Shown here: one piece after another, positions 1-8,167 of the stretch
How positions within the stretch are numbered: position 1 is the first letter of the stretch
Layout: every line of letters starts with the position of its first letter
Origin: JBAROU01 sp049642385
Lineage (GTDB): Bacteria; Chloroflexota; Dehalococcoidia; DSTF01; RBG-16-68-14
Length of the DNA stretch: 15,091 nucleotides
Reading direction: 5' to 3'
NCBI GenBank assembly: GCA_049642385.1
Contig: JBAROU010000024.1
Coordinates: forward strand, 1 to 15,091
Notes under the pieces: model-generated
Seen by the model: the letters and a program-made list of their open reading frames with translations, nothing else
Told to the model about the DNA's origin: nothing
The model's database searches: none
Made by a program: the position numbers and the translations under genes

Positions 1-801
1 CAGCAGCACGGCGAACGCGGCCGCCTTGCTGCCTACCGACAGGAACGCCGCGACCGGAGTCGCTGCGCCCTGATAGATGTCTGGCACCCACATCTGGAAC
101 GGCACCAGCGCCGCCTTGAAGCTGAACCCAACCGCCAGCAGGACGATCGCGGCGACGAGCGCAGCGCGCGTCCCCGGATCGCCCTCCGCAACCAGGCTCG
201 CGATGCTGGGGCCGCCATCCGGCGCGACCAGCGCCGTCGTTCCGGCGATGCCGAAGAGGAACGCCATGCCGTACAGGATCACCGCCGAGGCAACAGCGCC
301 GAGGAGGATGTACTTCAGACCTGCCTCGCTCGCGCGGTCGTCCTTGAGAAACGCCGCGAGCGCGTACTGAGAGATGCTGGTCAGCTCGAGTGCGATAAAG
401 ATAAGAATAAGATCGCGCGAGCCGGCGAGCAGCATCATGCCGCTGGTCGCGATCATGAGCAGCGCCCAGAACTCGGCCTGGTGACGCAGCTCGCGCACGT
501 ACTCCGCCGACGCGAGGACGACAAGCCCGGCGACGCCGATGAACAGGAAGATGAAGAAGATGCTGAACGTGTCCAGAGAGTACGTACCGCTGAACACGAC
601 CGCCTCGCGGTCGCGCAGGATGAGCACGACAGCCCAAATGACCGACGCCGTAAGTCCGCCCAGCACCGCGAACGGCTGCCAGTTAAACCGCGTTCGTTTG
701 CCAGACGACACGTTCGTTACGACGAGGTCAGCCAGCAGCAAGAGGGCCGCCGACGCCATCAGAATCAGCTCAGGGCCCAGCCGGTCGAGGTCTTGCAGCA
801 T
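1..801 (-). CDS. nuoN: NADH-quinone oxidoreductase subunit N (partial, C-terminus off window)
   Basis: Antiporter-like membrane subunit of complex I, one of three that couple quinone reduction to proton translocation. The 267 visible codons start at an ATG at 801 (MLQDLDRLGPELILM) and run off the left edge in frame, which is a little over half of a typical NuoN. Several hydrophobic helices are visible. The family signature is clear: Glu139 in the segment FIALELTSIS is the conserved pumping glutamate, Lys229 lies in GFSFKAALVPFQMWVPD, and Lys259 is near the cut. The preceding nuoM stop is 15 bases upstream and a GAGG-type ribosome site lies in that gap, so it is the last visible gene of the nuo operon. 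Identification is certain. Whether the gene is intact beyond the edge cannot be seen. Confidence 0.95.
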   Translation of the reverse strand, partial: MLQDLDRLGPELILMASAALLLLADLVVTNVSSGKRTRFNWQPFAVLGGLTASVIWAVVLILRDREAVVFSGTYSLDTFSIFFIFLFIGVAGLVVLASAEYVRELRHQAEFWALLMIATSGMMLLAGSRDLILIFIALELTSISQYALAAFLKDDRASEAGLKYILLGAVASAVILYGMAFLFGIAGTTALVAPDGGPSIASLVAEGDPGTRAALVAAIVLLAVGFSFKAALVPFQMWVPDIYQGAATPVAAFLSVGSKAAAFAVLL

Positions 802-816
802 CTCACACGCCTCGCA

Positions 817-2277
817 TCACAGCCGGGCCGCAATTGGCAGGATCGCCTGCTCGATAACGTCTACGAGTCGCGACGGGAAGATACCGACCGCCAGGATCAC
901 CGCCAGCATCGCCGCCATCGGCAGTTGCTCCCACCACGCGGTCGCGTCGGGCATGTCGGCCCAGCGCGGGTTTCTCGGCCCGAACAGCACGCGGCTCAGC
1001 ATCCAGAGAATGTAGCCCGCCGTCAGCAACACGCCCACGACCCCGAGCACCGTCGCCGCCTCGAAGCGAGCGAGCGTACCGAGGAATACCGTCACTTCGG
1101 CGACGAAGCCTGACATCGCCGGCAGCCCCAACGAGGCGAGCCCGGCCATCACCATCGTCGTCGCGATGATCGGCGTGACGTGGGCGAGGCCCGAAAGCTG
1201 ATCGATGTCACGGGTATGAGCGCGGTCGTATACCAGTCCGACCATGACGAAGAGCAAGCCTGTGATCACGCCGTGGCTGAACATCTGGAGCGTCGCGCCA
1301 GTGAGGCCGACCTGGCCCAGCGCCGCGATGCCTAAGAGCACATATCCCATGTGGCTGACGCTCGAGTAGGCGATCAGACGTTTGAGATCGTTCTGACGGA
1401 GCGTGAGCACCGCGCCGTAAATGATGCTGATCGCCGCAATCGACGAGAGCCACACCGCGTAGTCCTGCGCCGTGTCCGGCATGATCCCAACGAGGATGCG
1501 GATCATGCCGTAGCCGCCCATCTTGAGCAGCACACCGGCCAAGATCACGCTCACCGCCGTCGGAGCGTCCGTATGCGCGTCCGGGAGCCAGGTGTGCAGC
1601 GGGAAGATGGGCAGCTTGATCGCAAAGCCAACGAAGATGAGGAAGAACACCGCCGTGAGCGGTATCGCGGTGTTCGTGATCTGCATCTGTGCAAGCTGTT
1701 CCATATCGAACGTGCCCGCCGCAGCTCCGAGCACGAGGAAGCCGACGAGCATCAGCGCGCTGCCGGAGATAGTGAACAGCACGAACTTCATCGCCGAGTA
1801 TTCTTTGCGACCGCTGCCCCATACCGAGATGAGGAAGTACATGGGGATCAATTCGACCTCCCAAAAGAGGAAGAAGAGGATCAGGTCTTGCGCCGTAAAG
1901 ACGCCCATCACGCCCGTCTCGAGCGCGAGCAACCAGGCGAAATACTGCTTCGGGCGCAGCTCGATCTTCCAAGAGATAAGCGTGGCGACAACGAACAGGA
2001 ACGCCGTCAGCACGACCATCGTCAGACCCAGGCCGTCGATCCCGAGGAAGTAGTGGATGTCGAAGCCGACTTCCTCGGCGCGGATCCAGCGGAACCTCTC
2101 AGTGAGCTGTAACCCCACCTCGTTTCGGTCGAAGAGGCCGAACGCGAGGAGGGCGCCGACCAGCACCACACTCGCGACGGCGAGCGCCATGATGCGCGCG
2201 TGCCGCTCTTGATCGCGCGGCAGCAGCGCGATGGCGACGGCGCCCAACAGCGGGAAGAAGACCAGGAACGTCAACAT
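817..2277 (-). CDS. nuoM: NADH-quinone oxidoreductase subunit M
   Basis: Antiporter-like proton-pumping subunit of the complex I membrane arm, 486 aa, close to the usual family length (about 490-510). I start it at the ATG at 2277 (MLTFLVFFPLLGAV) because the frame further upstream is arginine- and cysteine-rich, overlaps nuoL and does not resemble NuoM. About 13-14 hydrophobic helices are visible. Key residues: Glu140 in FLFWEVELIPMYFL, Lys221 in FAIKLPIFPLHTWLPDAH, and Lys252 in GVLLKMGGYG, matching the conserved Glu and Lys residues of the E. coli channel. The start lies 13 bases after the nuoL stop and the stop lies 15 bases before nuoN. The ribosome site is weak, so translation may depend on coupling to nuoL. 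No truncation or missing key residue was seen. Confidence 0.96.
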   Translation of the reverse strand: MLTFLVFFPLLGAVAIALLPRDQERHARIMALAVASVVLVGALLAFGLFDRNEVGLQLTERFRWIRAEEVGFDIHYFLGIDGLGLTMVVLTAFLFVVATLISWKIELRPKQYFAWLLALETGVMGVFTAQDLILFFLFWEVELIPMYFLISVWGSGRKEYSAMKFVLFTISGSALMLVGFLVLGAAAGTFDMEQLAQMQITNTAIPLTAVFFLIFVGFAIKLPIFPLHTWLPDAHTDAPTAVSVILAGVLLKMGGYGMIRILVGIMPDTAQDYAVWLSSIAAISIIYGAVLTLRQNDLKRLIAYSSVSHMGYVLLGIAALGQVGLTGATLQMFSHGVITGLLFVMVGLVYDRAHTRDIDQLSGLAHVTPIIATTMVMAGLASLGLPAMSGFVAEVTVFLGTLARFEAATVLGVVGVLLTAGYILWMLSRVLFGPRNPRWADMPDATAWWEQLPMAAMLAVILAVGIFPSRLVDVIEQAILPIAARL

Positions 2278-2290
2278 ATGTCCGTACTCA

Positions 2291-4231
2291 TCACAGCGGG
2301 TTGAGCATGAACGCCAGCCAGCCGGCCAGCAACAGTCCGAAGATCGCGACAGCACCGTACACCTGGACCTGACCAGTCTGGAGGCGGCGCAAACCATCGG
2401 AGCTCAGGCGCATCCCGCCGGCAATGCCAGCCGAAACGCCATCGATGACATAGCGATCCAGCCACGAGAGCGCGCCGCCGATCCCGCCGATCAGCACACG
2501 CTGCACGATGATGCCCTCGTAAAGATCGTCGAGAAAGTACTTGCGCTCGAGGATGACGTGGATCGGTCGGAGCGCTGTGCGCACGCGCTCGGCTGAGAGC
2601 AGCTTCGCGCCGTAGAACAGCCACGCCGCGCCGGCGCCCGCGATCGCGAGCGCGGTCGAACCGATCGCGATGCCGACGTTGAATTTGACATCGTGGAGCG
2701 CTACGTGTGTCTCGGTGGGCAGCGCACCGTTGAGCAGATGCGCAAACCCGTCGTCGATGTTCGCGAACCCGATCAGCATAGCGGGCACCGCCAGGATCGC
2801 GAGCGGCACGACCATCACCAGCGGCGATTCTTGCGGATGCGCGGAATCGGTTCCATGCTCGCCCTCTTCGGGCGCTGCTCCGCCCTGGTATTCACCTTCG
2901 AACGTCATGAAGATGGCGCGGAACATATAGAACGCCGTCAGAAACACGACGGCCAGCGCCGCCCAGAAGAGTACTTGCTGGTCGTTCCAGGCGTCACCGA
3001 GAATCTCGTCCTTGCTCCAGAAACCTGCGAACGGGAAGATTCCCGCGAGGCTAATGGACGCGATGACGAACGTGGCGTAGGTCCAGGGCATGACCCGGCG
3101 CAGGCCGCCCATGCGCCGCATATCAAACGTGTTCGTCGCGTGGTTCACGCTGCCCGAGCCCAGGAAGAGCAGCGCCTTGAAAAACGCATGCGTGAAGAGG
3201 TGGAAGATCGCCGCGACGTAGCCGCCGACGCCCAGCGCGAGCATCATGTAGCCGAGCTGGCTGATCGTCGAGTACGCCAAGACGCGCTTGATGTCCACCA
3301 TTACGAGCGCCAGCAGCGCGGCGATGATCGCGGTCGTGGCGCCGATGGCGGCCACGGTGTAGCGCGCGCCGTCGGCGACTTCGAAGATCGGGAACAGACG
3401 CGCGACTAAATAGATGCCTGCGGCGACCATCGTTGCGGCGTGGATCAGCGCCGAGACGGGCGTGGGGCCCTCCATCGCGTCGGGGAGCCAGACATGGAGC
3501 GGGAACTGCGCCGATTTGCCAGCCGCTCCGGCAAACACTCCCAGCGCGAAAAGCGTCAGTACGTTCACGCTGATGGCACCGCCCACAGCGAGCGATTGCA
3601 GCTCGCCGATATCGAACGTGCCCGTCTTGGTCCAGATCAGCACGATCGCGAGCAGGAAACCCACGTCGCCCAGCCGGGTAACGATGAACGCCTTCATCGC
3701 GGCGCGCACGGCAGCGGGCTTGTGGAACCAGAATCCGATCAACAGATACGAGCACAGGCCCACCAATTCCCAGAAGACGAAGAGCATGAGAATGCTGTCG
3801 ACGAGGATCAAGCCGAGCATCGAGGCGGTGAAGAGTCCCATGTAGGCGTAGTAGCGAGAGTAGCCGCCGTCACCCGCCATGTATCCCTGCGAGTAGATCT
3901 GCACGAGCAGCGACACCGACGTAACGACGATGAGCATGATCGCGGTGAGCCCATCGACGCGCAGCCCGAGGTTGACCACCAGCTCGTTCCCGACGGGCGG
4001 TGTGATCGTGAGCCATTCGTGGGCCTTGAACGCGAGCGGCGCGCCGTCGCTGTCGATGACGCTGTCCAGCACCCAGAGCGAGAAGAGGAACGCAGCGCCG
4101 ATCGCGGCGATCGTGACGTAGCCGCTCGGGCGCGACAGGGGCCGCGTCCAGAGCGCGATCATCACGGCAGAACCCAGCGGCAGCAGCAGGATGGCCCAGA
4201 CAACGCCTTCAGGTATCTCTGGCAGTAGCAC
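2291..4231 (-). CDS. nuoL: NADH-quinone oxidoreductase subunit L
   Basis: Distal antiporter-like subunit of complex I, carrying the long lateral helix along the membrane arm. It has 646 aa, slightly longer than E. coli NuoL (613). The start is a GTG at 4231 (then LLPEIPEGVVWAILLLP) whose G is shared with the TAG stop of the upstream 63-aa ORF, a one-base TAGTG overlap that indicates translational coupling. Signatures: Glu155 in LFVFWELVGLCSYLLIGF, Lys239 in AAGKSAQFPLHVWLPDAM, and a Ser-Ala-Leu-Ile-His-Ala-Ala segment at 260-266. Residues about 455-475 form a hydrophilic acidic loop, and the C-terminal 120 residues hold an amphipathic stretch followed by a final membrane helix, as expected for the lateral arm. 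It ends in TGA 13 bases before nuoM. Confidence 0.96.
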   Translation of the reverse strand: MLLPEIPEGVVWAILLLPLGSAVMIALWTRPLSRPSGYVTIAAIGAAFLFSLWVLDSVIDSDGAPLAFKAHEWLTITPPVGNELVVNLGLRVDGLTAIMLIVVTSVSLLVQIYSQGYMAGDGGYSRYYAYMGLFTASMLGLILVDSILMLFVFWELVGLCSYLLIGFWFHKPAAVRAAMKAFIVTRLGDVGFLLAIVLIWTKTGTFDIGELQSLAVGGAISVNVLTLFALGVFAGAAGKSAQFPLHVWLPDAMEGPTPVSALIHAATMVAAGIYLVARLFPIFEVADGARYTVAAIGATTAIIAALLALVMVDIKRVLAYSTISQLGYMMLALGVGGYVAAIFHLFTHAFFKALLFLGSGSVNHATNTFDMRRMGGLRRVMPWTYATFVIASISLAGIFPFAGFWSKDEILGDAWNDQQVLFWAALAVVFLTAFYMFRAIFMTFEGEYQGGAAPEEGEHGTDSAHPQESPLVMVVPLAILAVPAMLIGFANIDDGFAHLLNGALPTETHVALHDVKFNVGIAIGSTALAIAGAGAAWLFYGAKLLSAERVRTALRPIHVILERKYFLDDLYEGIIVQRVLIGGIGGALSWLDRYVIDGVSAGIAGGMRLSSDGLRRLQTGQVQVYGAVAIFGLLLAGWLAFMLNPL

Positions 4232-4422
4232 TAGATCTTCCTCAGCAGCTCCGCGGCCACGTGGGTCTTGCTATCTGGCACCCAGAGCTCGCGCGGCGTC
4301 GTCATCGGCTCGTCGCCCTCTAGCGGGGGCACGATGCGCACACTCAGCCCTTCGGCATAGAAAAACTCACGCCAGATCTGGGCGGTGTATCCGCTTTTCA
4401 CGTCCATGAACTTCGACCACAT
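4231..4422 (-). CDS. 63-aa DUF2007-like small protein inserted between nuoK and nuoL
   Basis: Small soluble protein inside the complex I operon. It starts at ATG 4422 with GAGG eleven bases upstream, and begins 18 bases after the nuoK stop. Its TAG overlaps the nuoL GTG by one base, so it is embedded in the operon's translation chain, which is good evidence that it is real. The sequence is not membrane-like. It has an N-terminal helix-like part (SGYTAQIWREFFYAEGLSV), a strand-like VRIVPP, an acidic linker, then ELWVPDSKTHVAAELLRKI. This layout (a helix in which an exposed ligand or effector is bypassed by age-type 'AEGL', then a 'V-P' strand and a closing helix) resembles DUF2007, the putative signal-transducing family, but I judge that by pattern only. 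It has no cysteine, so it cannot stand in for a missing Fe-S subunit. A role as an accessory or assembly factor is inference. Confidence 0.75.
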   Translation of the reverse strand: MWSKFMDVKSGYTAQIWREFFYAEGLSVRIVPPLEGDEPMTTPRELWVPDSKTHVAAELLRKI

Positions 4423-4440
4423 GTCGGCTGCTACCTCATC

Positions 4441-4776
4441 TCACCAGCGCAACAGATTGATCTTGTCGACATCGACCGTCTCGCGGTGCCGGTAGACAGC
4501 GACCACGAGCGCGAGCGCCACCGCCGCTTCGGCGGCAGCAACGGTGATCACGAAGATGGCAAAGACGTGGCCGTCGAGCGGCCGCGGCGACTCGATGAAG
4601 CGCGCGAACGCGACGAACGTGATGTTCACGGCGTTGAGCATCAGCTCGATGCCCATCAGCACGGCAACGGCGTTGCGCTTTGCGAGGGCTATGTAGAGCC
4701 CGATGGCGAAGAGCGCGCCGCCCACGATGAGCACCTGCTCCAGTTCCAAGCGAAGCTCTAACAACAGTTCACCCAC
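4441..4776 (-). CDS. nuoK: NADH-quinone oxidoreductase subunit K
   Basis: Small three-helix membrane subunit of complex I, 111 aa versus about 100 in most bacteria. Two membrane-embedded glutamates needed for proton transfer are present: Glu44 in MGIELMLNAVNI and Glu83 in AAAEAAVALAL, at the positions of E. coli Glu36 and Glu72. The chosen GTG at 4776 lies two bases after the nuoJ TAG. It gives about eight more N-terminal residues than usual (ELLLELRLELEQ), so a later TTG giving a start near LELEQVLIVGG is possible and the exact N-terminus is uncertain. It ends in TGA 18 bases before the inserted 63-aa ORF, which separates it from its usual partner nuoL. Confidence 0.94.
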   Translation of the reverse strand: MGELLLELRLELEQVLIVGGALFAIGLYIALAKRNAVAVLMGIELMLNAVNITFVAFARFIESPRPLDGHVFAIFVITVAAAEAAVALALVVAVYRHRETVDVDKINLLRW

Positions 4777-4777
4777 G

Positions 4778-5269
4778 CTAGTCCTCGCTCACCAAGACGA
4801 TCGCGCCGATCATGGCTACCGTCAGCACCACGGAGGCGATCTCGAACGGCAGGACGAACGGGTTCACCAGCGCCTCGCCGATGGCCGTGGCCGTGGTATC
4901 GAACGAGCCCCGCGTCGCTTCGCGCCAGTCGGTGTTGATCGCAACGAACGCTACGGCCACGACGACCAGGCCCGATAGGATGAGCGCCGGAAGCTGGAGC
5001 AACCCCTCGGAGTTGTCGCGGCTCGAGCGGGGCGTGAGCATGACCGCGAAGATCATCAGTACCGCGATCGCGCCGGCATAGATCAGGATCTGCACCACCG
5101 CGACGAAGTCCGCGGAGAGCGTGATGTAGATCCCGGCGATGCCGACGAAGCTGAGCACCAGGAACAGGATCGCGTGCATGAGGTTGCGGACGACGATAAT
5201 CATCGCCGCCGAGCCCAGCGTCAGTGCAGCCAGGATCCAGAACGCTATGACGGCGCCGGTGTCGTCCAG
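4778..5269 (-). CDS. nuoJ: NADH-quinone oxidoreductase subunit J (probable CTG start)
   Basis: Membrane subunit of complex I next to NuoK; its third helix contributes to coupling between the quinone site and the pumps. The signature FVAVVQILIYAGAIAVLM is present (Tyr64 corresponds to E. coli Tyr59). The first in-frame ATG, at 5203, would remove the first membrane helix. The frame is open upstream and encodes a proper NuoJ N-terminus (AVIAFWILAALTLGSAA), but contains no ATG, GTG or TTG back to the nuoH stop. A CTG at 5269 stands five bases after GGGGGAGG, an excellent ribosome site, and gives 163 aa, the normal NuoJ length. I therefore annotate a CTG start. No nuoI lies between nuoH and nuoJ, where it is normally found. 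Confidence 0.92.
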   Translation of the reverse strand: MDDTGAVIAFWILAALTLGSAAMIIVVRNLMHAILFLVLSFVGIAGIYITLSADFVAVVQILIYAGAIAVLMIFAVMLTPRSSRDNSEGLLQLPALILSGLVVVAVAFVAINTDWREATRGSFDTTATAIGEALVNPFVLPFEIASVVLTVAMIGAIVLVSED

Positions 5270-5274
5270 CGGTG

Positions 5275-5282
5275 CCTCCCCC
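5275..5282 (-). promoter_or_regulatory. Strong Shine-Dalgarno site deciding the nuoJ CTG start
   Basis: On the minus strand the nuoH stop runs directly into this site: TAGGGGGAGGCACCGCTG. The GGGGGAGG is followed by five bases and then CTG. No standard start codon follows at usable distance in the nuoJ frame, so this site is the main evidence for the CTG start. Confidence 0.7.
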
Positions 5283-6547
5283 TACACGCTCGCCGGTGCT
5301 GGCTCGCTCGCGGCCTCAGCCGGTAGCGGCACCTGAATATCGGGCACGAGTCGCGGCCGGCGCGGCACGCGCAGGTACTGACGCGCCATGATCCGGCCGA
5401 AGCCCACAATGAGCAGTATGGCCATCGCGGCGTTCACCGCAGCGAAGATCGGCAGGACGATACCTGCGCTGATGTCGTTCTGACGCCAGATCGACACCTC
5501 GAGACCGACGAGGAACACGTTGACCAGCGAGAGCGGCAATAGAAACTTCCAAGCGAACGCCATCAGCTGGTCGAGCCGGAAGCGCGGCAGCGTCCCGCGG
5601 AACCAGATGAGCACAGAGTAGATGGCGTAGATCTTGCCGATGAAGAGCATCCAGCCGGGCACCCACTGCTCCAGCCCGAACGTCCACCAGCCACCCAAAA
5701 ACAGCGTGGCGATAACACCCGATATGGCGACCGCGTTCACCAGCTCGACCGCGTAGAACAGGCCGAACTTCATCCCCGAGTACTCGATGTGGTAACCAGC
5801 GATGATCTCAGACTCTGCCTCGGCGATATCAGCCGGCGAACGGTTCAGCTCTACCGTTGCGCCGAAGAGGAAGATGAGAAACGCGAGCGGTTGGAAGAAG
5901 ATCAGCCACGACCAATGCAGCTCCTGAAACGCAACGATCTCGCTCAAGCTCATCGAGCCGGCGAGCGTCACCACGCCGAGGAGCGCCAGCACGCTCGGTA
6001 TCTCGTAACTGATCAGCATCGCGATCACGCGCATCGAGCCGAGGAGCGCGTACTTGTTGTTCGAGGAGTAGCCCGCCATGAACACCACCAACGTCGTCGT
6101 CGAGCTGAGCGCAAGGAGGTAGAGCACACCGACGTTGAGGTCGGCGAGCACCATCTTCTCGCCCCAGGGCAGCACGGCGAATGCGAGGATCGCCGGTATG
6201 AAAATCACAATCGGCGCCAGAGCAAACACAAAACCGTCCGCATCACGCGGAACGAGTACCTCTTTCTGGATCAGCTTGATCGCGTCGGCCACGGGCTGAA
6301 GCAGGCCGAACGGCCCGACGCGGTTCGGGCCACGGCGCACCTGGATGCGACCGATCAGGCGCCGTTCGATCCAAATGTTGGCGAGCGTGGTCAGCCCGAC
6401 GAACACCAGCACGCCGAGACAGCCGACAAGCGCGGCAAGGACGTAGATCACACTCTCCGGCGCGCCGGCGTCGCGCAACGCCTCGACCAGGCGGTTGACG
6501 GCGTTGCCGAAGTCACGGAAGTCGTACCAGGCGCCGAGGAAGTGCAC
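5282..6547 (-). CDS. nuoH: NADH-quinone oxidoreductase subunit H
   Basis: Membrane subunit that docks the hydrophilic arm and forms much of the quinone chamber of complex I. Conserved segments: residues 61-96 begin ERRLIGRIQVRRGPNRVG and end AIKLIQKE; YEIP at 181-184; and 235-261 include NRSPADIAEAESEIIAGY followed by HIEYSGMKF. These carry the acidic and arginine residues of the E-channel. At 421 aa it is longer than most NuoH (about 325-350), with an N-terminal stretch of about 30 residues before the first helix and a C-terminal tail that is proline- and alanine-rich (VPLPAEAASEPAPASV). The GTG start at 6547 shares its G with the nuoD TAG (TAGTG), so it is coupled to nuoD. The stop is followed at once by the nuoJ ribosome site, leaving no room for nuoI. 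Confidence 0.96.
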   Translation of the reverse strand: MHFLGAWYDFRDFGNAVNRLVEALRDAGAPESVIYVLAALVGCLGVLVFVGLTTLANIWIERRLIGRIQVRRGPNRVGPFGLLQPVADAIKLIQKEVLVPRDADGFVFALAPIVIFIPAILAFAVLPWGEKMVLADLNVGVLYLLALSSTTTLVVFMAGYSSNNKYALLGSMRVIAMLISYEIPSVLALLGVVTLAGSMSLSEIVAFQELHWSWLIFFQPLAFLIFLFGATVELNRSPADIAEAESEIIAGYHIEYSGMKFGLFYAVELVNAVAISGVIATLFLGGWWTFGLEQWVPGWMLFIGKIYAIYSVLIWFRGTLPRFRLDQLMAFAWKFLLPLSLVNVFLVGLEVSIWRQNDISAGIVLPIFAAVNAAMAILLIVGFGRIMARQYLRVPRRPRLVPDIQVPLPAEAASEPAPASV

Positions 6548-7650
6548 TAGCGGTCCACCTCCCCGACGTTAATGTCGATGCTGCCCAGCGTCACGATCGC
6601 GTCGGCAACGGTCTGGCCGATCACCATCTCACGCAGCGCCGACAAGTTGATCAGCGAGGGCGAGCGTACGTGGAAGCGAAACGGCGTCGGGCCGCCGTCG
6701 CTCACCAGATAGAAGCCGATCTCGCCCTTGGGCGATTCGATGCGAGAGTACACTTCGCCCGGCGCTGGGCGAATGTTCAGCGGTATCTCCGCTGCGTGGC
6801 TGCCGGGCGGGAGCTGTTCCATCGCCTGCTTGACGATACGCACGCTCTCGCGTACTTCCGCCATACGCACCATGAAACGATCGAAGCAGTCACCGTTGTG
6901 GCCGACCGGGATGTCGAAGTCGAAGCGGTCGTACAGGCTGTAGGGCTCCGCCTTGCGGATGTCCCAGGCGATACCTGAGCCGCGCAGCATCGGGCCGCTC
7001 ACCGAGGCGTTGATCGCCAGATCCGGCGGCAGCACGCCGACGTCGCGGCCGCGCATAAGCAGGATCTCGTTGTCGAGCAGCATCTGCTCGTACTCGTCGA
7101 TGCGGTCCGGCAGCTCGTCCATTAGCGTTCGCAGCGCCGGCATAAACTCGTCCGGGATATCGAACGCGACACCGCCGATGCGCATGTAGTTGATCGTGAG
7201 GCGCGCGCCGCAAGTCATCTCGAACAGGTCGAGGATGCGTTCGCGGTCGCGGAACATGTACATCAGTGGTGTCTGCCAGGCGCCGCAGTCGTTGATGAAC
7301 GTGCCGTTCGCCATCGCGTGGCTGGCGATGCGCTGGAGCTCGGCGAACAGCACGCGTAGGTACTTCGCACGCTCCGGCACCTCGATGCCTGCGAGCTTTT
7401 CGACGGCGAGGCAGTAGCCCAGATTGCCCGTCATCGCCGCGAGGTAGTCCATGCGGTCGGTGAACGGGATGTTCTGCGTCCAGGTGCGCTCCTCGGCCAG
7501 CTTCTCGATGCTGCGGTGGAGATAGCCGATCACCATCTCGGCGTCCGTGATGCGCTCGCCGTCCAGCGTGACGCGCATGCGAAAGACGCCGTGCGTCGAC
7601 GGGTGCTGCGGCCCGATATTTACGACAAGCGGCTCGGTCTTAATCGCCAC
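6547..7650 (-). CDS. nuoD: NADH-quinone oxidoreductase subunit D
   Basis: 49-kDa-type subunit of complex I, which with NuoB builds the quinone-reduction site; it descends from the large subunit of NiFe hydrogenase but has lost the metal-binding cysteines. It has 367 aa from the GTG at 7650 (VAIKTEPLVVNIGPQHPSTHG). The longer upstream frame is nuoC in another phase and was dropped. The quinone head-group residues are both present: His20 in HPSTHG and Tyr69 in FTDRMDYLAAM, with the 49-residue spacing seen in other family members. The C-terminus LGSIDINVGEVDR is the family ending. It overlaps nuoC by 11 bases and nuoH by one. Its obligate structural partner NuoB is not encoded in this operon. 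Confidence 0.97.
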   Translation of the reverse strand: MAIKTEPLVVNIGPQHPSTHGVFRMRVTLDGERITDAEMVIGYLHRSIEKLAEERTWTQNIPFTDRMDYLAAMTGNLGYCLAVEKLAGIEVPERAKYLRVLFAELQRIASHAMANGTFINDCGAWQTPLMYMFRDRERILDLFEMTCGARLTINYMRIGGVAFDIPDEFMPALRTLMDELPDRIDEYEQMLLDNEILLMRGRDVGVLPPDLAINASVSGPMLRGSGIAWDIRKAEPYSLYDRFDFDIPVGHNGDCFDRFMVRMAEVRESVRIVKQAMEQLPPGSHAAEIPLNIRPAPGEVYSRIESPKGEIGFYLVSDGGPTPFRFHVRSPSLINLSALREMVIGQTVADAIVTLGSIDINVGEVDR

Positions 7651-8167
7651 GGAACTCGCCCCCCCATTGTTCGGGATCTTCGTTCGGGAAGCGCTGGAGC
7701 CCGGGGCGGAAGCCGCCCGGCATCGACATGAAGTCCTTGCGCAGCGGATGGCCGGGGAAGTCTTCCCAGAGGAACAACCGCTTGAGGTCCGGGTGCCCGA
7801 GGAACGTGATGCCGAGCAGATCGTAGATCTCACGCTCCTGGAGGTGCGCGCCCAGCCACACCGATACGACGGACGGCACTTCGGGCTCTTCGTGGTCCAA
7901 GCGCACTTTAAGGATCATATCGTGGTTGTACGAGAGCGAGGCGATGTTATAGACGATCTCGAAATAGTCGTATCGGTCGACGCCGCTTAGGGAGCGCAGG
8001 TAGCGCCCGTCCAGCTCGCGCTCGTCGTGCACGAAGCGCGCCACGTCGACGAGCTTCTCCGGCCGGACGTAGACCCAGGCATCGGTCGTTTCCTGCACGG
8101 CGTCCGGCACAACGGCGGTGATGCGCTCGGCGAGCTGGGGGCCGGCGACGAGCGTCGTTGTCGCCAT
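7640..8167 (-). CDS. nuoC: NADH-quinone oxidoreductase subunit C
   Basis: 30-kDa-type hydrophilic subunit of the complex I connecting module, 175 aa and not fused to NuoD. The signature EREIYDLLGITFLGHPDLKR at 111-130 and GHPLRKDF at 139-146 are textbook for the family. The ATG at 8167 (MATTTLVAGPQLAERI) overlaps the nuoA TAA by one base (TAATG). The frame upstream of this ATG is the nuoA region in another phase. In most operons nuoB lies between nuoA and nuoC; here the stop and start touch, so nuoB is not merely divergent or missed. The stop lies inside the first codons of nuoD. Confidence 0.96.
   Translation of the reverse strand: MATTTLVAGPQLAERITAVVPDAVQETTDAWVYVRPEKLVDVARFVHDERELDGRYLRSLSGVDRYDYFEIVYNIASLSYNHDMILKVRLDHEEPEVPSVVSVWLGAHLQEREIYDLLGITFLGHPDLKRLFLWEDFPGHPLRKDFMSMPGGFRPGLQRFPNEDPEQWGGEFRGD

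Noticed and set aside
481..4228. Long plus-strand open frames opposite nuoN, nuoM and nuoL (for example 481-1113, 1351-2112, 2693-3409, 3440-4228)
   Set aside because: They are Arg/His/Glu-rich translations antisense to clear membrane proteins, a usual artefact of GC-rich coding DNA.
4778..5203. nuoJ starting at the ATG at 5203
   Set aside because: This would delete the first membrane helix, and the ribosome site at 5275-5282 would be unused.
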